A DNA stretch of 6,108 nt, from positions 1 to 6,108 of the forward strand of contig JAITJJ010000054.1 in the NCBI GenBank assembly GCA_031278965.1, written 5' to 3'. The translations under genes were made by a program, and so were the position numbers. The notes under the pieces are model-generated. The model worked only from the letters and a program-made list of their open reading frames with translations. It was not told where the DNA came from and searched no databases. The stretch is from Deferribacteraceae bacterium (lineage in GTDB: Bacteria > Chrysiogenota > Deferribacteres > Deferribacterales > JAISNW01). Position 1 is the first letter of the stretch; each line of letters starts with the position of its first letter. Positions 1-4,959 of this stretch are shown in pieces.

Positions 1-1
1 C

Positions 2-130
2 CAATTATCCGGCAGAACAGAATATAACCGCGTAGTGAACTTCAAGGCGGAAAAGGCGTCACCGGGGGATATGGTAAAAGTAAGGATCACCGAGGTGAAA
101 AAGAATACGCTGACAGGGGAATCTTTGTGA
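2..130 (+). CDS. miaB: MiaB C-terminus (tRNA methylthiotransferase), partial
   Basis: This is the end of a gene that begins before the window; 42 codons and the TGA stop (128-130) are present. The translation contains GRTEYNRVVNF, followed by a G-D-M-V-K-V-R-I stretch and a final L-T-G-E-S-L. This is the usual layout of the C-terminal TRAM domain in radical-SAM methylthiotransferases. MiaB adds the 2-methylthio group to N6-isopentenyladenosine at position 37 of tRNAs reading UNN codons, and TRAM is its tRNA-binding part. The two Fe-S cluster domains lie outside the window, so MiaB is preferred over its relatives RimO and MtaB mainly because the G-R-T-x-x-N-R-x-V-N-F signature is typical of MiaB. 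The stop overlaps the start of the next small frame in a GTGA arrangement, suggesting coupled translation. Confidence 0.85.
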   Translation, partial: QLSGRTEYNRVVNFKAEKASPGDMVKVRITEVKKNTLTGESL

Positions 131-282
131 ATATTGCCATTGTTGAAGCGGGAGCGTCCGGCATTACTCTGAATAAGGGAGTTTCTCTCCTTTACAGTTT
201 TTATTTGAACGCTGAACTGCTTCATCTGGTGCGGGCGGAGAGTTCCCCTGCCGCCATCATGTTCACGGAAGGGGAATTCTGA
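127..282 (+). CDS. Small protein of unknown function coupled to miaB
   Basis: A 51-residue frame starts with GTG at 127, inside the miaB stop (GTGA overlap), and ends at TGA 280-282. An AGGGG ribosome-binding site at 115-119 lies 7 bases before the GTG, which is strong support for real translation. The product begins MNIAIVEAGASGITLNKG and then runs through an apolar stretch (VSLLYSFYL). It has no signal peptide and I recognise no family. After the TGA the same frame stays open to 498, and the first 25 or so codons still read like protein (NYRDFVYFDALNGFSSY). The gene may therefore be a longer one interrupted by a nonsense mutation, or may simply end here. Residue order is protein-like, but without a homologue the call is tentative. 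Confidence 0.45.
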   Translation: MNIAIVEAGASGITLNKGVSLLYSFYLNAELLHLVRAESSPAAIMFTEGEF

Positions 283-405
283 AACTACCGCGATTTTGTC
301 TATTTCGACGCTTTGAATGGTTTTAGCTCTTATGAATTCTCCAAAAACAGGGCATGCTCCCTTTCTAAACACTCTAAAGTAACCCCTCGCTCCGTAAATA
401 CATCA

Positions 406-463
406 TTTTCTTTTCTTTTTTGCACAATTTCCCCTTGCAAATATTTAAGTTATTTGTCATATT
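406..463 (+). promoter_or_regulatory. Putative promoter of the SRP RNA gene
   Basis: A TTGCAA at 435-440 and CATATT at 458-463, spaced 17 bases, each match the sigma-70 consensus at four of six positions. They would start transcription near 470, just before the GC hairpin and the SRP RNA. Upstream lies a 16-base run of only T and C (406-421). This could act like the AT-rich upstream element common at stable-RNA promoters. The whole 400-470 stretch is much more AT-rich than its surroundings. No other hexamer pair in the gap looks better. This is pattern matching only, so the exact start site is uncertain. Confidence 0.4.
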
Positions 464-471
464 TTGCAAAG

Positions 472-493
472 CCGGCGGGAAGATTCCCGTCGG
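472..493 (+). other. Strong GC-rich hairpin just upstream of the SRP RNA
   Basis: CCGGCGGGA (472-480) pairs over all nine positions with TCCCGTCGG (485-493), with one G-U pair and an AGAT loop. No T-run follows on either strand, so it does not look like an intrinsic terminator. If transcription starts near 470, the hairpin would be the very 5' end of the precursor transcript, directly ahead of the mature SRP RNA. A processing or stability element is therefore the simplest reading, but its role is inferred. Confidence 0.5.
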
Positions 494-496
494 AGT

Positions 497-606
497 AATG
501 GCTGAACAGCGCCCTTGCGGCGTGCTGCGGGTGAACTCCGCCAGGGTCGGAAGGCAGCAACGGCAGCCTTTAGGCGCGGGTGTTGAGGTGACGCTGTTCA
601 GCCGTT
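497..606 (+). ncRNA. ffs: Signal recognition particle 4.5S RNA, small bacterial type
   Basis: This RNA binds the protein Ffh to form the signal recognition particle, which brings ribosomes making inner-membrane proteins to the receptor FtsY and the Sec translocon. The diagnostic Ffh-binding core is present: CAGG (542-545), the short helix GTC/GGC (546-548 with 553-555) capped by a GGAA tetraloop (549-552), and AGCA (556-559) opposite CAGG. The ends close with a perfect 12-bp stem, GGCTGAACAGCG (500-511) with CGCTGTTCAGCC (592-603). It extends by A-U, A-U and U-G pairs to 497 and 606. The total is about 105-110 bases, the usual length of the Gram-negative form without an Alu domain. The exact mature ends are estimated from the stem. 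ppiD begins only 27 bases downstream. Confidence 0.93.
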
Positions 607-617
607 TTATCTTTTTC
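592..617 (+). terminator. Intrinsic terminator formed by the SRP RNA closing stem
   Basis: The 3' strand of the SRP closing stem (592-603) is followed directly by GTTTTATCTTTTTC (604-617), a broken T-rich run. A 12-bp stem plus U-run fits a factor-independent terminator for ffs. The run is interrupted by A and C, so some read-through into ppiD is plausible. The ppiD ribosome-binding site starts only four bases later, leaving no room for a separate promoter between them. Confidence 0.55.
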
Positions 618-633
618 TACGGGAGTTTGCTTA

Positions 634-2517
634 ATGCTTACGTTAATGCGTAACAATAAAAAGATACTGAATATCTTTCTCTGGATAGTCATATTTGCCT
701 TTCTCGCCACAATATTTGTGGTTTGGGGGGTTGGGGATCAGAGCGCCTCCACCCAGAATTATGTTGCAAAGATCGGCAAATATACGGTAACGCAGGACGA
801 ATACAAACAGGCTTATGACAGCGCTCTGGCAAACCTTCAGGCTCAAGGCGGCACAGCTTCGCGCAGCGATAACTTTACCCGCAATGTTATAGATAACCTA
901 ATAAACCGCAAACTGTTCCTATTTGAAGCCTCCCGCCTTGGCATACCCATAAGTGATGCGGAAGTAAGGATGGTGATAGAGCAGACGCCGGTATTTTCAA
1001 GCAACGGTTTTTTCAGCATTGAGCTTTATCAGAATATACTGCAGGCAAACGGGATTTCACCGGACTTTTATGAAAATATGGTGCGTCAGGATGTGACCAT
1101 AGCAAAATATCTTGAGCTTGTCGGCGCCGCTTCCGCCGTGACGGAAGAAGAGATTGCTGCCGAATATAATTTCAGCTTTACGGAAGCCTCGATATCATAT
1201 TTTACTGTCTCCGCGAAAAAATATAGAAAGGAGCTGAACCCCACAGAAGAAGAGATTGCCTCCTTTTATGAAAATATTAAGGAACGCTACCGGGAACCCG
1301 CCAGGATTAAGTTAAAATATGCGGAGTTTATACCCTCTGAATTTGAATTCACCACCGAAATAACTGAAGAGGCGCTTCAAAACAGATACACCGCAAGTCT
1401 TGCTGATTATCTCCTCCCGGAAACTGCGGAGTTGTATCAGATAGTCGCTTTCGTGAGGAACTGGGATAATGAGAGTGCAGTAAATGCGGCATCTGAGAAG
1501 CTTCAGAAGGCATATGAGGAGCTAAGGGGGGGGGACTCCTTTTATAATGTCAGCAAAAAGTATTCCGAGGATAGAAATAACGGAGCGGTAGGAACCATAA
1601 GCAAATCTTCCTCCCCGTCAGAGCTTGAAAACAGGCTCTTTGCCTTAAAAAACGGCGAATACACTCCAGTGGAGAAAACAGATTACGGCTTTGCCATATT
1701 AAAGATAGATAACCGAACAGCAGCCCACCTCATCTCCTTTGAGGACGCTAAAGCCGCATTAAGGGAGAAGGTTGAAAGTGAAGTGAGGGAAAGGGCTTAT
1801 AGGGATTATGTTTACGATTTTTACCGAAAAATTTTATCCGCAGGGAATATTACCGCCTTTGAAAGTGAAAATGACGGAGTTTTAAGAGTAAAAACCACAG
1901 AATTTCTATCACGTGATGATCCAGATGCTTTTTTTGCGGACAATCAGACGCTTGCGGACGCCCTTTTTACGCTTGGGAGATCAGATATTAGCCCGATAGT
2001 GGATAATCCCGACAGCAATGTAATTTATGAGCTTTCAGAACGCATAGAATCCCGTATCCCACCTCTTTCAGAGATAAGTTCCAGAGTTTTGGAAGACTAC
2101 CGGTTGGATATAGCTTTCAAAGAGGCGGTTCAGGACACAAGCAACAGAATCACCGATAAGGTGGAGGAAGCGGATTTTCAAAGATTTGCGGCGGAGTTCG
2201 GTGAAAAGGTCGTAAAAATCCCTCCTTTCAGGAGGATAGACAGCTCTCCTGAATTTGCTTGGGCAACCTTCTTATCAAACGTGCTCTTTAAGAAGGAAGA
2301 GGGAGATGTGGTAAAATTCCCCGAACAGAATTCTCTTTCGGTTTATGTGGTACGCGTGGATAAACTTACCCCTCCGCCTGCGGAAATTGCTCCCTCAGAA
2401 AGGTCTGCCATTATCGGCTACCTTTCTTCCATAAAGCAAGCAGACGCCCTTGACGGTGCGGTAAAAGAGCTTAGAAAAAGATATGAGGTTTCCATAAACC
2501 CGCTCTATCTGCAATAG
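634..2517 (+). CDS. ppiD: PpiD-like membrane-anchored periplasmic folding chaperone (SurA_N/parvulin family)
   Basis: A 627-residue protein with PpiD architecture. It has a short basic N-terminus (MLTLMRNNKK), one membrane segment at about residues 11-31 ending in VVWGVGD, and then a large periplasmic part. That part holds a SurA-N-like helical domain (about 40-180), a parvulin-like domain (about 265-360) and a C-terminal helical region. PpiD family members sit at the periplasmic exit of SecYEG and help newly exported proteins fold. The parvulin domain keeps GGDSFYNVSKKYSED and a Y-G-F-A-I-L-K-I end. However, the two histidines usual in active parvulins are replaced, by Y268 in the first strand and by A354 in the last, so it is probably a chaperone without isomerase activity. 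The ATG at 634 is preferred over the in-frame ATG at 646 because GGGAG (621-625) lies 8 bases upstream and MLxLMR is a typical start for this family. A nine-G run at 1526-1534 lies in the parvulin domain. Confidence 0.85.
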   Translation: MLTLMRNNKKILNIFLWIVIFAFLATIFVVWGVGDQSASTQNYVAKIGKYTVTQDEYKQAYDSALANLQAQGGTASRSDNFTRNVIDNLINRKLFLFEASRLGIPISDAEVRMVIEQTPVFSSNGFFSIELYQNILQANGISPDFYENMVRQDVTIAKYLELVGAASAVTEEEIAAEYNFSFTEASISYFTVSAKKYRKELNPTEEEIASFYENIKERYREPARIKLKYAEFIPSEFEFTTEITEEALQNRYTASLADYLLPETAELYQIVAFVRNWDNESAVNAASEKLQKAYEELRGGDSFYNVSKKYSEDRNNGAVGTISKSSSPSELENRLFALKNGEYTPVEKTDYGFAILKIDNRTAAHLISFEDAKAALREKVESEVRERAYRDYVYDFYRKILSAGNITAFESENDGVLRVKTTEFLSRDDPDAFFADNQTLADALFTLGRSDISPIVDNPDSNVIYELSERIESRIPPLSEISSRVLEDYRLDIAFKEAVQDTSNRITDKVEEADFQRFAAEFGEKVVKIPPFRRIDSSPEFAWATFLSNVLFKKEEGDVVKFPEQNSLSVYVVRVDKLTPPPAEIAPSERSAIIGYLSSIKQADALDGAVKELRKRYEVSINPLYLQ

Positions 2518-2528
2518 CAGAACATATC

Positions 2529-3464
2529 ATGTTGTCGGTAAATTCTTTGTCTGTTGGGGTGGAGAACTTTTTCACTATCTTGAAAGATATAACGTTTACC
2601 GTTCCCGCAAGCGGGATTACGGGGATTTTAGGAGAATCCGGTTCCGGCAAGAGTATGCTTGCAAAAACGGTAACGGGGCTTCTCCCCAACGGGGTTAAAA
2701 AGTTTTCAGGGACTATCTCTTTTAATGGCGCTGCCCTCACATCTCCAAAAGATTTTGAAGATATTCGCGGGCGGGGGATATCTATGATCTTTCAGCACCC
2801 TTCATCCGCTTTGAACCCGGTATTTACTATCGGAGAGCAGCTTACGGAAACGATCTGTTTTCATGACAGAGTGAGTAAATCCGCTGCAAGGCTAAAGGCT
2901 GCGGAGTTGCTTGACAAAACCGGCATCGGCCACTCAAAGGAACGCCTAAACGCTTATCCCCACCAACTCTCCGGCGGTATGAACCAACGGGTGATGATCG
3001 CCCTTGCCATTGCAGCCCGTCCTAAACTCCTAATAGCAGACGAGCCTACCACCGCCCTTGATGTTCTCACCCAGAACCAGATCATAGCGCTTTTGGCGGA
3101 ACTTGCAAAAGACAGGGATTTCGGCATCCTCTTTATAACCCACGATATTTCGCTTATAGAGAGCATTGCAGACAATATCCTTGTTCTATACGCCGGAGAG
3201 ATGATAGAAATTTTAAGCGGAGCAGACTTAAAAAGCGGGAATATGTTGCACCCTTGCACAAAGGCACTTAAAGCGTGCCTTCCAAAACTCACAACAGAGC
3301 CGCTGTCCGCTCCGCTTTATACTATTCCTGGTCAGATTGTCCAGAACACTGAGGAATTTAACGGCAAGTGCATCTTTGCAGACAGATGCGGACAGCACAT
3401 CCCTGTATGCTCAAAAGAAAAACCAAAGTTTGTTGATAATGTAAAGTGTTTCATATACAATTGA
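2529..3464 (+). CDS. ABC transporter ATP-binding protein, OppD/DppD (peptide/nickel) type
   Basis: A 311-residue cytoplasmic ATPase with every ABC motif in order: Walker A GESGSGKS (35-42), Q-loop Q89, signature LSGGM (147-151), Walker B LLIADE (167-172), D-loop ALD (176-178) and switch H205. Beyond the core is the C-terminal extension specific to oligopeptide/dipeptide/nickel importers: HPCTKAL (normally HPYTRAL), an IPGQ motif, then cysteines C281, C287, C294 and C307. In this family those cysteines are conserved, and structures of mycobacterial relatives show them holding an iron-sulfur cluster. The start is 11 bases after the ppiD stop with no clear ribosome-binding site, so translation probably depends on coupling. 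A small tctgc/gcaga hairpin (2508-2521) spans the ppiD stop. No OppB/OppC permeases or binding protein are visible; a MacB-type permease follows instead. The family call is firm, the substrate unknown. Confidence 0.9.
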   Translation: MLSVNSLSVGVENFFTILKDITFTVPASGITGILGESGSGKSMLAKTVTGLLPNGVKKFSGTISFNGAALTSPKDFEDIRGRGISMIFQHPSSALNPVFTIGEQLTETICFHDRVSKSAARLKAAELLDKTGIGHSKERLNAYPHQLSGGMNQRVMIALAIAARPKLLIADEPTTALDVLTQNQIIALLAELAKDRDFGILFITHDISLIESIADNILVLYAGEMIEILSGADLKSGNMLHPCTKALKACLPKLTTEPLSAPLYTIPGQIVQNTEEFNGKCIFADRCGQHIPVCSKEKPKFVDNVKCFIYN

Positions 3465-3492
3465 CAGTTGAAAGGGGTTTCAAAGGTTGCAT

Positions 3493-4728
3493 ATGAATCT
3501 GGCGCTATTCAAACTGATGCGTTTTTTGGGAATCTGCAAAGAGGCTTTGCGGGCAACCCTTTCCGCACCCTCCCGCACTATCCTTTCAGCGGTATGTATC
3601 GGGCTTGGGATCGCCGGAGTAACGATTGTCACAGCATTAGGAGTGGCAGCCCTTGAAAAAGCCGAATATATGGTTGAAACCTTTGGTTCAGACACCTTAT
3701 TCCTTGTAAGCGGCAGTGATTATAATATGCCGTTCAGCCGTCAACTCACCCTTTCGGTGGGCGATGCAGACGCCCTGCGGGAAAACTTTCCCGACGCCTA
3801 TTTTGTCTCTCCCATCCGCAATGTATGGGGGCTTATAGTTTCCTATCAGAACGCAAGGTTGATGAGCGAAGTGGGGGGACTCACGGGAAGTCTTGAAATG
3901 GAGCGGAATTGGAAGATAGTTGAAGGGCGGGATCTCACCCCGGATGACCGTGAATACGCCAACAATGTTTGCATTTTGGGGGCGTTTGTGCGAAATACCT
4001 TATTCCCAAATGAGGATCCTTTAGGCAAGCAGATTAAGATAGGACGGGGGGTTTGTGAGGTTGTGGGGGTAGCGGAGGAAAAAACGCTTGGTGCATATGA
4101 CAATGTGTTGAATACCTTTGTTTTGATCCCAGATACGGTTTTTGCCAAACGTTTCCAGTGGAGAAGATTGCTTGCAGTTGGGATAAGGATGCGCTTTTAT
4201 TCTATGGACGATGTTAACCGCCAGCTCCCTATGGTTATAGAATTTCTGCGGGAACGCCACGGGCTTGAGGATGGGCAGCCCAACGATTTTAGGTTTTTTA
4301 CGGCATCCTCAATCAGTCAGATGATCTATACCGTAATGGGCGCCATAGGTGCCTTTCTGGGGGCCATTACCCTACTAGTGATAATTGTGGGCGGGTTTGT
4401 CACGGCAAATATCTTCCTCTTAGCCACTCAGACAAGGGTCAAGGAGATAGGGATAAGGCGTGCTTTCGGTGCCAACAGCAACGATATATTCCAGCAGTTT
4501 ATAGTGGAGTTTGTAATAGTAGGCTTCTGCGGCATGCTTGTAGGGGTGCTTGTGGGGAGCGGCTATGCGGCTTTTATCTCTTCCTTTGGTTTTCTTGACG
4601 TTAAAATAACTCCGACAGTCTTTTTTATTACGGCTTTTGTTTCCCTTGTAGTTGCGCTAACTTTCGGCATCCTTCCTGCCCGCTCCGCCGCCAAGATCAA
4701 TCCGATTGATGCTATAAAAAGTTTATAA
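3493..4728 (+). CDS. MacB/FtsX-family ABC transporter permease
   Basis: A 411-residue inner-membrane protein with the MacB layout. One membrane segment near the N-terminus (about 28-52) is followed by a large periplasmic domain (about 55-275, with KIVEGRDLTPDD and DPLGKQIKIG typical of MacB_PCD). Then come three membrane segments (about 278-308, 336-362 and 373-394). The cytoplasmic coupling motif RVKEIGIRRAFGA (315-327) and the ending ILPARSAAKINPIDAIKSL are classic for this family. Such permeases move cargo mechanically within the periplasm or envelope (antibiotics, lipoproteins, toxins) rather than through a membrane channel. They normally pair with a LolD/MacB-type ATPase, which is absent here. 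ATG 3493 is chosen because AAAGG (3482-3486) lies six bases upstream; a TTG two codons earlier touches that site. The gene follows the upstream ATPase by 28 bases and is probably in the same operon. Confidence 0.88.
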   Translation: MNLALFKLMRFLGICKEALRATLSAPSRTILSAVCIGLGIAGVTIVTALGVAALEKAEYMVETFGSDTLFLVSGSDYNMPFSRQLTLSVGDADALRENFPDAYFVSPIRNVWGLIVSYQNARLMSEVGGLTGSLEMERNWKIVEGRDLTPDDREYANNVCILGAFVRNTLFPNEDPLGKQIKIGRGVCEVVGVAEEKTLGAYDNVLNTFVLIPDTVFAKRFQWRRLLAVGIRMRFYSMDDVNRQLPMVIEFLRERHGLEDGQPNDFRFFTASSISQMIYTVMGAIGAFLGAITLLVIIVGGFVTANIFLLATQTRVKEIGIRRAFGANSNDIFQQFIVEFVIVGFCGMLVGVLVGSGYAAFISSFGFLDVKITPTVFFITAFVSLVVALTFGILPARSAAKINPIDAIKSL

Positions 4729-4738
4729 GCTGTTTTTT
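4711..4738 (+). terminator. Probable AU-rich intrinsic terminator of the ppiD-ABC operon
   Basis: GCTATAAA (4711-4718) pairs with TTTAT plus AGC (4722-4730) around a three-base loop, with A4727 bulged. A six-T run (4733-4738) follows closely. The hairpin overlaps the last codons and TAA stop (4726-4728) of the permease gene. Stem stability is modest because most pairs are A-U, but the position at the end of the gene and the T-run make a terminator the best reading. Confidence 0.4.
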
Positions 4739-4745
4739 AAAGGTT

Positions 4746-4940
4746 TTGCAATTTATCAGTTCTGTGCGGCTGACTTTTAACGAATCTTTTAAAAGCAGCG
4801 AACCTCCATAGGCGTGTCATTGGCAGTATATAGGGAGTTTTAATTGTTTTCTTTTCGGGCGGCTAAATTTTTTTAACTTTTTTCGTACAGCGGTATTTCA
4901 TCTGTAACTATATACATATTTTTAGTGACTTGCAATTTAT
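4746..4940 (+). repeat. 11-bp direct repeat TTGCAATTTAT bracketing the intergenic region
   Basis: TTGCAATTTAT occurs at 4746-4756 and again at 4930-4940, almost at the two ends of the noncoding stretch between the permease gene and comM. The 173 bases between the copies contain no reading frame of note, one hairpin (4769-4799) and several T-rich tracts. I see no terminal inverted repeats next to the copies, so a transposon footprint is not supported. The short TTGCAA core also occurs in several coding places in this window. Confidence 0.3.
4769..4799 (+). other. Hairpin in the permease-comM intergenic region
   Basis: GCTG (4769-4772) and CTTTTAA (4774-4780) pair with TTAAAAG (4789-4795) and CAGC (4796-4799). 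This gives an 11-bp stem with one bulged A (4773) and an eight-base loop. No T-run follows on either strand, so it is not a simple terminator. It could be a second, backup 3'-end structure for the operon, an mRNA 3' stability element or a regulatory site. The rest of the 4739-4959 stretch holds only T-rich tracts and a possible promoter close to comM. Confidence 0.35.
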
Positions 4941-4942
4941 TG

Positions 4943-4948
4943 TATGCT
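4943..4948 (+). promoter_or_regulatory. Possible -10 element for comM
   Basis: TATGCT matches four of six positions of the sigma-70 -10 consensus and lies 11 bases before the comM ATG. No good -35 box is found at the expected distance. If used, transcription would begin at or within a few bases of the start codon, which fits the absence of any ribosome-binding site there. A weaker alternative is TATATA at 4909-4914. This is a tentative call. Confidence 0.2.
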
Positions 4949-4959
4949 ACCTTTCACCC

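Noticed and set aside
280..330. Selenocysteine recoding at the TGA
   Set aside because: No clear stem-loop at the expected distance after the TGA and no recognisable selenoprotein family; kept only as a remote option in the findings.
349..366. aggg/ccct mini-hairpin followed by TTTCT as a terminator for the miaB unit
   Set aside because: The stem is only four pairs and the T-run is short; too weak to call a terminator.
435..470. Paired TTGCAA motifs as an operator at the ffs promoter
   Set aside because: The same hexamer also appears in coding DNA (for example near 762, 2658 and 3103), so it is not enriched specifically at promoters.
420..653. 77-residue open frame crossing the SRP RNA
   Set aside because: It lies almost wholly over the SRP RNA and its promoter, has no ribosome-binding site and has no protein-like composition; the RNA explains the sequence.
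720..740. G-rich tract as a possible G-quadruplex at the start of ppiD
   Set aside because: Only two long G runs are present (GGGGGG and GGGG), and they encode the conserved WGVGD end of the membrane segment; four runs are needed.
1130..1147. CTTCCG/CGGAAG hairpin inside ppiD
   Set aside because: A six-pair stem in coding DNA of this length is expected by chance.
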